Positions 52,691 to 63,933 of a stretch of DNA of 64,000 bases are shown one piece after another. Position numbers and translations under genes: made by a program. The stretch covers positions 13,049,479 through 13,113,478 of the forward strand of contig CM060068.1 of the NCBI GenBank assembly GCA_030533445.1, written 5' to 3'. Within the stretch, counting starts at the first letter, position 1. Every line of letters begins with the position of its first letter. The DNA is from Cyprinodon diabolis. Lineage: Eukaryota; Chordata; Actinopteri; Cyprinodontiformes; Cyprinodontidae. The notes beneath the pieces were generated by a model, which made no database searches, was not told where the DNA came from, and saw only the letters and a program-made list of their open reading frames with translations.

Positions 52691-53439
52691 AAAGTCAAAT
52701 AAATGGAGTCAGTCTGGCTATGATTACTGTCCAGTATTTTGTTGCAATTCATCAAGTTCATATCATTACAATGGCGTTACTCGAGCTCCACATTTACAAA
52801 GGCTGATTCATTGTATGATTTTATTTTGTATTCATTTTGATTCATTACTAGTTTCCAGGCAACATATTTATGTTGTTTTCTTATTTGAGTTGGAAAGAAT
52901 AAAATGCCTAAGAATTTAATATACATTCAACTTTTGGACAAAAATCAATACTTTTGATTGAGAGGTGGACTCATGGTAAGACAAGCTGCCCAAAGGGGTA
53001 CACAAGTCAAAAAAGATTGGGAAAGTCCTCCTTCACTTAGATGCTACAGATTTGGGTTCAGGAGCTTTGCTCCCCCAACATCCTGAAGCTGATGAGAAAC
53101 TTCACCATGGCTTTTTTCTTAATGTTCTGCCCTGAACATAATCACTGTTTTAGTGACAAAAAAATTGCTGTTAAGATGGCTGTAGAGGAGTAGCAGTATT
53201 GATTGGAAGGTTCTTAAAATCCAGTGCTGCTCTCAATCATAAAAAAAAACGTATGTACAGACAGCCTAACATTTCACTCCCTGTCACTCATGTTGGTCTT
53301 TTTTCTGCTCATAATGTGACTTCATGTTTTTGGATTGTTATATGATATTGAACTATGCATATGTCTGAAATCATATCAGATATATGCATAGAAAAAAAAT
53401 TAAAATATAGTTTGAGACACCATGGTTAAATGATGTGTA

Positions 53440-55070
53440 TTCAAAAAATTAAAGCCAAATAAAAAAAGACCAATGTAGTTTAAGATTAACAAGTAACACT
53501 GGGAATATTCAACTAAATACTGCACTACTGTGGGCTTCATGTAAACCACCGGTAACAGTGAAACAAACGCAAGCTGCACAAATATGTGTGACCCAAACTC
53601 CAGAGCACATAAAAATGCAAAAAATAAAACTCTGCAAACACCATTGAAAGGAGCTTCAAACAGATGAAAACATGCAGCAAACAGTGAAACATGCAAACAC
53701 ACAAAACAAATGCAATGGAAAAAAAGACTGCAAACAAAAAATTCCGAAATCACAAACAACAAAAAAAACAACAAAAACAAATAAACAAAAGGCTGCAATA
53801 ACAGAATGAAAATTATGCAAAAAGCAAATACAGTTGCAAACTCGCTCTAAACCTGAGGTGCTACAGACCACTAGATGGAGTTGAACAAAGAACGAACCAT
53901 ATCGCACGAGAGAGTTACTTTTATTACTATACATAACTGTGCTTTTATGCTCGAATACTGTAAGACTTTGTGCGTGCCAATGAAAGGTAAAAAACCTCTT
54001 TCTTCTTCCAACTTTCTTTTTTTTATCCTGTGTTGAGATTGAAATTACTGTTTGTACAGAGGGTCAGGTTTGATACTACAAGGAACACTGAGCTTTATTT
54101 ATTAACTGGATTGATGATAGACCGAAAATACTGAAGTCATCTGCCGCCATCTTGGTACTCCCCACTCTCCCCACTCCACCATGGAGTCCCGCCTTAAAAA
54201 TGCCTGTAATGTAATGTGATTACCATAACAATGTAATTAATACATGTATATTATATTTACATAATCAATTTAGCATTTTTGGCACATTATCAGATAGTGT
54301 GTGTTTGTGTGTGTGTAATAGTCTTAAAATCTGACTACAATATTATTATGCTTCATTAACACACAAATTTTGTTGCGATGGATTTGTATAATATAATAAA
54401 ATTATATTATATTATTAAGGTTACAATATTAATATTATAAATATTAAATAATAACATTATATTACATGATTTATATACTTCATGGACATACTGAATATGC
54501 AACGTGATGTGCCAATTTTTTATCATAAATTACAGTAGTCTACTGATGCAATAAAACAGCAAGTGTGTGTCAAAGTAATTACTTTATCTTTGTTTTAAAA
54601 GTCTTAAGCCACACTGAAAGTTAGAAAATCAGTGTTGTTTGATGCTGTGGTGCACGTATTATTTACATTCCGATCAGTCTAACTAGAGAGTACCAATATG
54701 GCGGCTGGTGACTTCACAGCACCATGAACTACCAACAGTCTATCAGCAATCCAGTGAATTGCAGTTCAGTGAGAGGAAGTGCCATGCTCAACACCATATA
54801 GTAGTGCGAAGCACTTTTTAACAGAGATTTTGCAGCTGTTTTTACTATTTTATTTATTTCTTTTGTGATTGCATTTTGTTTTTGCTTTCAGCGTCTTGTT
54901 TTTGGCCGCTTTATTTTTTGTTTTCAGCGTTTCTGTTGCATTTGTTTTTGTGCTTTGCATCCTACAAGTTTTAGCAGCTCATTTCGACTTTCACTGTGTG
55001 TTAGCACTTGTCGGGCAATGTAAAATACAAACATTTAGTGTCCTTCCACTATGAAGGTCCCCCTTTAATT
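53440..55070. repeat. A/T-rich region with loosely inverted flanks
   Basis: The left part (53560-53800) is rich in ACAAAACAAATGCAA-like words. The right part (54850-54990) holds their complements (TTGCATTTGTTTTTGTG). Between them lies AT-rich DNA with TA and TG runs. This may be an old element with degraded inverted termini; no target duplication was found and frames here are compositional. Confidence 0.3.
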
Positions 55071-57113
55071 TAGGGTCCATCCAAAATGTTCTTCCTCACT
55101 CAATGGCGATGGCAATTTTTTTATTTCTGCCATCTGGTTTATTTCCTAGAGTGGATCAAAAATTAACTTAGAAACCTACCAAGGTTCATGAAAAGGTTGC
55201 TGCATGGAAACACCTGGAGGAAAACTAAAACTACACATTACCTTAAAAGCACCATCTACACAGCGTAACAGAGCGGAGGCTTTAGGAGTCCTATCTTTAA
55301 CAGGGGCAGGGAGAGTTGTCATAGTTGATGGGAAGAGAAATGGGGAAAAAAAGCAAGCAGTGAAAAATATATTTTTAAAAGATCTGAAACTGGGACAGAG
55401 ATTCAGCTTCAGGCAGGATAAGATTAGATCATCTTAAAAATAGCAAGAGCTATAATAAAATTGAATGGCCAATATTATTTGAATTGAATAAAATTATTAA
55501 TGGGGTCCTCCTAAGTCTACAATTAAATATGGTTTAAGCTATTTTGAGAGGATTTGGAAGTCCACAAATATAACTGTTTACTTCTGCAAAGCTTGTAGAG
55601 CCATACCATATAAGGGTCATATCTCCAAGTGCATTAAAGTCCTCTAGAACCTTCAGCATCCTCTTCTTTAGACTGTGTAAAAACACTTTTTAGACAGCAG
55701 CTTTCCTGATCTGATGCAAGAAACTGAATATAACTGAATATTTTTCATCTTAGCTGAATTGAAAAGGGGATTTTGCATAAATATCAAATCATGGGAACAG
55801 ATGTGAATCCATCTTTTTTTAGGTTTTGAAATATAAATATTTACTTCCCCCTGACTTTACATATCTAATGTATTGCATGCAATTGTTATAAAAAAACAAT
55901 GAAGTTTATGTTTGTAATGTGACAAGATGTAAATTGTTGGATTATTGGATGGTTATTTAAATTGTACCACTGTTTTTTGCTTTAAAGGGTTTTTATCTTT
56001 TTTTAAACTTAACTCAGAACCTGAAAACAAATACTGTGGTCTTTGATTGCACACTTACAATCATTTAGCATAAACAGACCTTCAATCCTTGCATTGTTGT
56101 CACAGCTTAAAACCCCATGGCCTTAATTGTAAGTCTGACATCCTAATTTTGAGCAAATCCATCTATGTTCCCCCAGCTGCTTTGTTGCTTTGCCATTTCC
56201 TCTGGCATGCATCAGTGCAAGCAGGCTAAAGGGAGAAGAGGGAATAAGGCTTGGGAAGGAAAAGGTTTTATATATCCTGCCTTCTCATGCTTTGGCATAC
56301 TTTTATCTCATTCCTGTCCATGGTGGCTTTTTGCAGTCGGTGGGACGTGGCATCATACTGGGCCTCCAGTGATCCCTGGATTTTTGGTTGTATGGAAGGA
56401 GGAAGGAAAGGAAAATTTCGCGATCCATGCAGCCTCTCAGACAAGGAGGGGGAGTTTGACTAGTGACTGATTTAAAACATCAAAGCTTACAAGTATTTAT
56501 TTTATAGCCTTGTATCAATCTCTCTTTAGAGCTCTGGATCACAGCCAGTGGGCTATTAAAGATAGAACACAAAATATGAATCTGCCAAAATACAAGACAG
56601 GAAAAACTATTTTGGGTTTTACAGCAAGAAAATAGTTAAAGCAAAAATATAATTTAAAACTGTAAAAATGTTTTTAACACAGCAGATATCATGCACTCTT
56701 AGGCAGTTTCCAAATTTTAATTTTCTTTTCTCAATTTAATTAGCACCCTGTTTTCACCTTGTCTTCATAGGCTACATTCTAATTTTAAATCATATTTAAT
56801 GCAACTTAAAAACACCTAAGAATGTTGCAGATGTTAATTGCAGCATTCAAATTATATAAAATGTTCTAGATATTAATTACTGTAGGCATCTGGAGAAGCC
56901 TTGGACTGAATATAAGATTGTTTTTCAGCAATCTCCTAAATAGGATGCTCAGAATTGTCCATAATTTTTGACATTTATGAAAAATGTGTATTTTAAAAAA
57001 AAACTTCACAAGTTCTCAGAACAAAACTGGACTTATGTATCAGCTTATTAAGCTTCTTTAAAGGCCTATTCAACCCTTAAACATTTATTTGTAAATAAGT
57101 ATAAATACATTGA
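55071..57113. other. Intronic DNA, nothing recognised
   Basis: No gene or element boundary supported up to the Harbinger left end. Confidence 0.4.
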
Positions 57114-57385
57114 GGGCCGGATTTATCAAAGGTTTGCGTGTATTCAAAACGTGAGCTATTTCATTGCGCACGCTAAAAATTGTACAAACTGATCTATCAA
57201 CAGCGTGCTAAAAGGATTTGGTCTTTAAAACGTGCTAAATAGCGCCTCTTATCCATTTAGTACTTTTTCTGCAATGAATATTCAATATGGGGCGTTTACA
57301 CGCAAAAGTGCGTCTTGTGGGAGGAGAACATGTAAATATATTAATTTAGCACTCGCAAAGTGATTTATCAAACCTGAAAGCAATT

Positions 57386-58139
57386 TTGCTAACGGTATCT
57401 GACTCTATATTTAACACGTTTCAAAAGAAGGTGCAAATGGTCTGTATGCGTAATTGCGCACACATGGCAGCGGTTATTGTCGCAAGAAGGAGACATCGAA
57501 ATGAAGCAAGGAGACGCAGAGAACGCATTTTTTCACTCCGTGTGAATATTTTTGGAATGAACGAGGAAACGATCATCAAAACGTATCGTTTATCCAGCAT
57601 TGCCATTTTGGAGCTGTTGGGGGAACTCCGAATGGATTTGGAGCCAGCCACAAGGAGGACCCACGCAATACCAGCTATAACAAAACTCCTTGCAACGTTG
57701 TACTTTTTTGCATCTGGGTCATTCCAGCGTACGGTTGCAGCGAGAGCTGGGATCTCCCAATCTAATTTTTCAGAAGTGCTGTCCGACGTTCTAAATGCCA
57801 TGTGTCGCCGTATGAGAAAGGTCATTAGGTTTCCACACAACCGGCAGTCACTAAATGACACCAAACAAGGCTTTTTTGCAATCGCTGGATTTCCCGGAGT
57901 GATTGGAGCGATTGATTGCACCCATGTTCAACTTGTGCCCCCTGCAGAAAGTGAGCATGTGTATAGGAATCGCAAACACATGCATTCTTTGAATGTGCAG
58001 TGCGTTTGTGATGCCCAAGGCATCATTACCAACGTTGTGGCAAAATATCCCGGGTCAGTGCATGACTCTTTCATTTTAAGAAACAGCTACCTGTTTTCCA
58101 AGTTGCGTGATGGAGAGTTTGGAGATGGCTGGCTTGTAG
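57386..58139 (+). pseudogene. HARBI1-like transposase, exon 1 (copy 1)
   Basis: The first coding exon holds about 250 codons. The likely start is the ATG at 57464 (MAAVIVARRR), because the upstream part has no Harbinger-like wording. It shows the basic N-terminus, the region TKLLATLYFFASGSFQ and RAGISQSNFSEVL (helix-turn-helix), then catalytic aspartates in VIGAIDCTHV and GSVHDSFILR. It ends at GTAG|GTGAGT, phase 1. A 71-base intron (58140-58210) leads to exon 2, the junction coding for GDS as in HARBI1-type enzymes. This exon is open; the gene is broken in exon 2. Confidence 0.9.
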
Positions 58140-58210
58140 GTGAGTGAAATATTTAGAAAAAGAAATAATTTCTTCATCAGTGTCGTATTCACCCAGATTT
58201 CTTTTTTAAG

Positions 58211-58567
58211 GTGACAGTGCATACCCCCTACATCCCTTCCTCCTGACACCCGTTCTCAACCCGACCACTGCTGGAGAAATTGGATACAATGAGGCCCATA
58301 TTCGCACCCGGAACATTGTGGAGCGCACCTTTGGGATCTTGAAGAGCATGTTTGGACCGTACTGGTGGAGCACTGCTGTACAAGCCAGAAAAAGTTGCCC
58401 AGATTGTAGTGACCTGCTGCATGCTTCATAACATTGCCAAACAACACGGGCTGGAGCATGACGCCCTACCGGAGAATCCCGACCTCCCCCCTGCGCCTGT
58501 GGAGCAACATACCAATACTGCGGGAATGCGTATGCGCAAAAATCTCATCCACAGTCACTTCTTGTGA
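58211..58567 (+). pseudogene. HARBI1-like transposase, exon 2 (copy 1), 8-base deletion
   Basis: It follows TTTTTTAAG and begins with GDSAYPLHPFLLTPVLNP, then the catalytic glutamate in RNIVERTFGILK. Directly after GAAGAGCA, eight bases present in the second copy (around 63713-63721) are missing, which shifts the frame. The old C-terminus (KPEKVAQIVVTCCMLHNIA to HSHFL) is still readable in the shifted frame up to 58567. This copy therefore cannot make a full transposase. Confidence 0.9.
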
Positions 58568-58833
58568 GCCATTTGGTATGTGCATTTTTCTACAGGCCAA
58601 TACAAAACACCTGTGTTTTTTTTTTGTTTTTTTTGAGGGGGTGGGGGTGTCACTGTAACATTTAAATTTCTTAATGCACTAGTTTGTACAAACTACTAGT
58701 TTGAGCATCTAATTATGTTAAGTCCAGCAAAAGTTACACTTCCTTTAGATTAAGCAACATGGTAAAAGAAATATAGCCTTTTTTTCCCCCACAAAGTGAA
58801 GAATCAAACAGACAACTTAAGTGTTGCAAGTAT

Positions 58834-59262
58834 TTATTTGTATCTCCTTTTACGCAGGTGGAACTTGCCCACAGTGCGCACTCCTTCCTCTGCGGTTCCT
58901 GGCTGCCTATTTGTTGCTGTGCCACTTTGTTGAGCCGTTTCTCCACCTGGATTGGGGGTAGTCATTGGCCGCATCCCTTCCCGTATCCCTCTTGCCACAG
59001 AATTGACAGCCATCGTCAGGGCAGACACTGCAGAGACCATCTGTCTGCAGTGGGTGGCTATGGTCTGAGTGTCGCGCCTTGCCGCCCGTGCCAACGTTGA
59101 TGCCACACGCATCTCCCGTGCAATTGTCTGCAGGGCTGCAGACTGTTTTTTTTTTTTCTTGCAGCAACTCCAAATCAATATGTTCCAGGCTCATACGAGG
59201 CCTCACGGGGGTGGCAGCTGCTACGGGGGGATTTGATGATGGCTGTACCTCTGATGCAGATT
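58834..59262 (-). pseudogene. Harbinger MADF/Myb-like protein, exon 2 (copy 1)
   Basis: Minus-strand second exon after acceptor TTTAG at 59263-59264. The spliced frame gives a proline-rich linker and MSLEHIDLELLQ, then meets a 12-A run (T run 59146-59157). Past it, the protein-like frame (QSAALQTIAREMRVASTLAR, then helices to LRKRRYK and TAA at 58834) is offset by one base. The same offset exists in copy 2 at a tract of different sequence. It is a partner gene whose product carries transposase to DNA in related systems. Confidence 0.75.
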
Positions 59263-59387
59263 CTAAATGTAAAGCAAATGTTTAGTTACGTATTTGACTT
59301 GAAACAGCATTAAATTCACAGGTGGTGCATTCTTTTCAGTTCTGAATAAATCTTTTCAATAAACCTTTTCTGAGATTGTGCACCTAC

Positions 59388-59784
59388 CGTGTCCTGCTGT
59401 TTGGTCAAGTGTGTCATACCCGGCAATCCCAGTGATTTGCTCCTCACAGAGCGTCAGCTGTACTTGTTCCTCAATGCTGGTCAGAGGCATCTCATCTACT
59501 GTGCCCCCTCCTGTTTTGTTCGCAGATGTTTTGTTATATGCCAGTTTTTCTTTGGTTCGCCTTCTAATATCCTGGTATCTTCTTTTTACTTCATCCACTG
59601 TTCGCAAGGTTTCACCAACAGCGTTTACTTTATGACAGATTTGTTCCCATATCGCGTTCCTCTGTGTGACAGTCACACCTCTTTGCTGTAGCTCACTTAA
59701 ATGTTTGTTGGCTTCATCCACCAACACCTCCATTTCCATGGGGTCGAATTTTCTTTTGCGCTTTCTGATGCCCGAACTCGCCAT
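59388..59784 (-). CDS. Harbinger MADF/Myb-like DNA-binding protein, exon 1 (copy 1)
   Basis: This starts at ATG 59784 (MASSGIRKRKRKFDPMEMEV). A longer open frame reaches 59853, but the extra residues overlap the subterminal repeat. The basic start is followed by a three-helix MADF/SANT-like region with W in NAIWEQICHKVNAV and the phrase VKRRYQDIRRRTKEKL, typical of Harbinger partner proteins. The donor is CACG|GTAGGT and the intron is 125 bases (59263-59387). It is convergent with the transposase gene. It differs from copy 2 at one residue in this stretch (I versus S in SSGIRK). Confidence 0.85.
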
Positions 59785-59972
59785 GCCGCAAACCACAAAA
59801 CGCGCAAAACCATCATTTAAATAGGGCGTCCCCAACAGTTTTGCACCTGCCACCAGTTACGCAATCACTCTTGTTAAATCACCCGCAAACCATGGTTCAG
59901 CCCCTCGCGCAAAATTCCAGTTTGCGAGCGCAAATTACTACACGCAAAATTGGATCTTGATAAATCCGGCCC

Positions 59973-62094
59973 TAACTGTTCTTCATGTACTGTAAAAATA
60001 AATAAATAAAAAGGACCTGCATGTCGCTCATATTAAACAAACCAAAGACACATAAATCTCACATCCTGTCACTGAGTTGTAGAATCCTCTCCCAATAAAT
60101 ATTTAATTATCTGTGGAAAAAATGCAGACCATTCTTTAATACGATTCTCATAAGACAGACATGCAATGTTTTTTCTAAAACCTAATGTGTCTAATGGACC
60201 TGGTTAATGATTTTTTATTTTCTTATGTACAAAACTCAGAATCAGAAAATAAAACAGCACAATTCCCTGTAAGTAGAGCGGAGACAGAAGACATTGAGTT
60301 TATTGGAGAAAACCTGCTCCGTTAGCTCTGAGGAGAAAATGAAGCAGTACTTTGATTTTAGGAGGGAAATTGTTCTACAGTTTTGCAGGGGTTGACTGGG
60401 TAACAGAACTTGCTTGATCCCTGGAAACCTGCCATACACAGGAAGTCTGTGGAAGAGATGATAGTTTAAAAAGAAATTGTTTTTCATGTTGAGTGAACTC
60501 TGTGAAATGGAAAACTCCACATTTCAGGTTTAGAAAACTCAGAGTTTTCAGTGAACCTGCTTCGTACAACGGAGCCCTGAGCTTGCTTTTCTGAGCTCCG
60601 ATAGTTCAGTGTGAAAAACAGCTGATACCAGGCTGTTCTCTACATCCGGTCAGTTCCTCTGCTTGGTTTTGATGTCAAAGCTGAAGGTGATCTCAAACAT
60701 ATAAGAAAATCTCTTTGGTTTATAAAAGCATGTTTAACTTTACAATTGGGTCCTCACATAGCAAAACAGACCCCAGCCCTATTTTATTTTACTACCTAAA
60801 AAATAAAATGTTTTCATGTTCCCCTCTCCACTGACGGACCACTACGGGCCCCTTGTTGGGAATTCTGCCCTACATGTTTAAAAGGAGTTACTGCATCTGA
60901 TTCTTATGTCAGCAGCTCTACTTGGGTAGATCCTCTCTGCTGTCTCGTACACAGTGGTTTACTTAGGGGCTGACAATGAATTATATATTTATTATCAAAG
61001 GGAAATTTAAATAAATCTTGATTTTTCTTCTTGAGTAAATGCATTTAAATTTAGTAAAATAAAGTCTGCATCTTTTATCCAGTCCAGCATAATGGCTTGG
61101 CATTTTGTTTTAGTCAGTCACATAATATAGAAGCTACTGAAAATAAAATAGATTGTTACTGCATTATACCAAATCCTAGTGCATTTTTAAGTAAAGTATG
61201 AAAATAACCATGAAGAGACTGACAGACTCAATGCAATAGTGGGAACCCTCCCTAATGTTTTATTAGTACATTTTGATAAATAAAAGTTTAAAACAAAGAA
61301 ATTTCCAAAGCTATTGTTTGTAGATAAATGTGTGTATGTTTCTACATAGGCAGCATATTCATGTTTCTATGGAGATCTGACTCTGAATCATTCTACAAGA
61401 AAACTAGCATCTACTGTAGTTTAAACCATTAGATGCACACAAGGAAAGTTAGATATGTATATAATTCTCATCTAAGGTCAGAAAAAAATATCTTTGCATT
61501 CTCTAAGATTAATGCTGTTTGTGTCACCAAGACTGCAAGGAAAATAATTTACCGCAACTAGAAGTTGATAATATATGTATAGTTATCATTTGTGATATGA
61601 TATGTTTCAGGTTTCTACCCCCATACCTCAGTAAGATGGACTAGCTTAAGTTTATTTTCATCTAGAGTAGCACATTTTTGCTAAAGATCTATTTCTTTAC
61701 TAGATTTTTTTTTCTGGTTTAGTTCCTCTGCATTATCTGGGCTGTGTTGAAAGTGACCCACATTTGGATAATGCATCACTAAACCTGCTATCAGTAAGGC
61801 CAACAGTGATGGTTCTATGCAAGATGTGAGAAATACAAGTAAAGCTTTGCACTGGGAGTTGTCTGCAGCTATTATGGTGGTAACCTTTTATTGTATTCTC
61901 CAAAAGTCAGAGGGGTTTTCAGTATAAAGCCAGAATTTTATCCTCTGCATAAGCAGAACAGGACTGCACATGTGATGTCTTTGAAATTCAGTTAATCTAG
62001 AAAATAATTTATTAGTCAAAAAGAAAAATTCACTCTATAAAGTGCTGCTAAAAAAAACAAAAAACATATTTCTTGTGCTCTTTTTCTACATTTT
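59973..62094. other. Spacer between the two inverted Harbinger copies
   Basis: 2.1 kb of AT-rich DNA. It contains repeat copy 60570-60880, and about 60240-60570 has words such as AACTCAGAGTTTTCAGTG that look like an old non-autonomous DNA element. No gene is supported. Confidence 0.45.
60570..60880 (-). repeat. Unclassified repeat family, copy 2
   Basis: Reverse complement of the family at 52400-52690, sharing CCTGGTATCAGCTGTTTTT, AGGACCCAA and AGGTAGTAAAATA in the same order. The two copies lie 8 kb apart in opposite orientation. Confidence 0.65.
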
Positions 62095-62282
62095 GGGCCG
62101 GATTTATCAAGATCCAATTTTGCGTGTAGTAATTTGCGCTCGCAAACTGGAATTTTGCGCGAGGGGCTGAACCATGGTTTGCGGGTGATTTAACAAGAGT
62201 GATTGCGTAACTGGTGGCAGGTGCAAAACTGTTGGAGACGCCCTATTTAAATGATGGTTTTGCGCGTTTTGTGGTTTGCGGC

Positions 62283-62679
62283 ATGGCGAGTTCGGGCAGC
62301 AGAAAGCGCAAAAGAAAATTCGACCCCATGGAAATGGAGGTGTTGGTGGATGAAGCCAACAAACATTTAAGTGAGCTACAGCAAAGAGGTGTGACTGTCA
62401 CACAGAGGAACGCGATATGGGAACAAATCTGTCATAAAGTCAACGCTGTTGGTGAAACCTTGCGAACAGTGGATGAAGTAAAAAGAAGATACCAGGATAT
62501 TAGAAGGCGAACCAAAGAAAAACTGGCATATAACAAAACATCTGCGAACAAAACAGGAGGGGGCACAGTAGATGAGATGCCTCTGACCAGCATTGAGGAA
62601 CAAGTACAGCTGACGCTCTGTGAGGAGCAAATCACTGGGATTGCCGGGTATGACACACTTGACCAAACAGCAGGACACG
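62283..62679 (+). CDS. Harbinger MADF/Myb-like DNA-binding protein, exon 1 (copy 2)
   Basis: 397 bases, the same length as in copy 1, from ATG (MASSGSRKRKRKFDPMEM) to CACG|GTAGGT. It encodes the same basic N-terminus and MADF/SANT-like helices, with the aromatic IWEQICHKV and charged RRYQDIRRRTKEK, then an acidic stretch (LTSIEEQVQLTLCEEQ). It probably binds the subterminal repeats and works with the transposase. The intron is 125 bases (62680-62804). Confidence 0.86.
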
Positions 62680-62804
62680 GTAGGTGCACAATCTCAGAAA
62701 AGGTTTATTGAAAAGATTTATTCAGAACTGAAAAGAATGCACCACCTGTGAATTTAATGCTGTTTCAAGTCAAATACGTAACTAAACATTTGCTTTACAT
62801 TTAG

Positions 62805-63233
62805 AATCTGCATCAGAGGTCCAGCCATCATCAAATCCCCCCGTAGCAGCTGCCACCCCCGTGAGGCCTCGTATGAGCCTGGAACATATTGATTTGGAGT
62901 TGCTGCAAGAACAAAAAAAAACAGTCTGCAGCCCTGCAGACAATTGCACGGGAGATGCGTGTGGCATCAACGTTGGCACGGGCGGCAAGGCGCGACACTC
63001 AGACCATAGCCACCCACTGCAGACAGATGGTCTCTGCAGTGTCTGCCCTGACGATGGCTGTCAATTCTGTGGCAAGAGGGATACGGGAAGGGATGCGGCC
63101 AATGACTACCCCCAATCCAGGTGGAGAAACGGCTCAACAAAGTGGCACAGCAACAAATAGGCAGCCAGGAACCGCAGAGGAAGGAGTGCGCACTGTGGGC
63201 AAGTTCCACCTGCGTAAAAGGAGATACAAATAA
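62805..63233 (+). pseudogene. Harbinger MADF/Myb-like protein, exon 2 (copy 2)
   Basis: 429 bases after ACATTTAG. The spliced frame reads EHIDLELLQEQKK and then, at AAC plus nine A (62911-62921), leaves the protein-like frame, which resumes offset by one base as QSAALQTIAREM and ends at TAA 63233. Left as read, the protein would end in a cysteine-rich, unrelated tail closing at 63160. Either slippage at the A tract restores it or both copies inherited the same defect. Confidence 0.75.
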
Positions 63234-63497
63234 ATACTTGCAACACTTAAGTTGTCTGTTTGATTCTTCACTTTGTGGGGGAAAAAAGGCTATATTTCTT
63301 TTACCATGTTGCTTAATCTAAAGGAAGTGTAACTTTTGCTGGACTTAACATAATTAGATGCTCAAACTAGTAGTTTGTACAAACTAGTGCATTAAGAAAT
63401 TTAAATGTTACAGTGACACCCCCACCCCCTCAAAAAAAAACAAAAAAAAAACAGGTGTTTTGTATTGGCCTGTAGAAAAATGCACATACCAAATGGC

Positions 63498-63862
63498 TCA
63501 CAAGAAGTGACTGTGGATGAGATTTTTGCGCATACGCATTCCCGCAGTATTGGCATGTTGCTCCACAGGCGCAGGGGGGAGGTCGGGATTCTCCGGTAGG
63601 GCGTCATGCTCCAGCCCGTGTTGTTTGGCAATGTTATGAAGCATGCAGCAGGTCACTACAATCTGGGCAACTTTTTCTGGCTTGTACAGCAGTGCTCCAC
63701 CAGTACGGTCCAAACATCGGAACCTGCTCTTCAAGATCCCAAAGGTGCGCTCCACAATGTTCCGGGTGCGAATATGGGCCTCATTGTATCCAATTTCTCC
63801 AGCAGTGGTCGGGTTGAGAACGGGTGTCAGGAGGAAGGGATGTAGGGGGTATGCACTGTCAC
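63498..63862 (-). CDS. HARBI1-like transposase, exon 2 (copy 2)
   Basis: 365 bases, eight more than in copy 1. Minus strand: GDSAYPLHPFLLTPVLNP, the catalytic glutamate in VERTFGILKSRFRCLDR, KPEKVAQIVVTCCMLHNIA and the end HSHFL. The frame is open throughout, so this exon could encode the normal C-terminal part of the DDE domain. It is separated from exon 1 by a 71-base intron (63863-63933) with the same splice sites as copy 1. Confidence 0.9.
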
Positions 63863-63933
63863 CTTAAAAAAGAAATCTGGGTGAATACGACACTGATGAA
63901 GAAATTATTTCTTTTTCTAAATATTTCACTCAC

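Larger units (their letters stand above)
57114..59972 (+). mobile_element. PIF/Harbinger transposon, copy 1
   Basis: 2859 bp with inverted ends GGGCCGGATTTATCAA and TTGATAAATCCGGCCC and many TTGCGCG-type subterminal words. It carries the two convergent genes typical of Harbinger: a spliced HARBI1-like transposase (plus strand) and a MADF/Myb-like DNA-binding partner (minus strand). Flanking TGA / TAA is compatible with a mutated 3-bp duplication. The transposase is broken by an 8-base deletion. Confidence 0.92.

Noticed and set aside
53400..53934. Open frames rich in F, C and L on the minus strand
   Set aside because: They are produced by AAAC/CAAA-rich composition. No domain, no splice sites and multiple overlapping frames.
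59356..59853. Longer start for the MADF-like gene (165 codons from 59853, and from 62214 in copy 2)
   Set aside because: The upstream ATG lies in the subterminal repeat, while the downstream MASSG start precedes the typical basic region. The last nine residues of that frame are intron read-through past a consensus donor.
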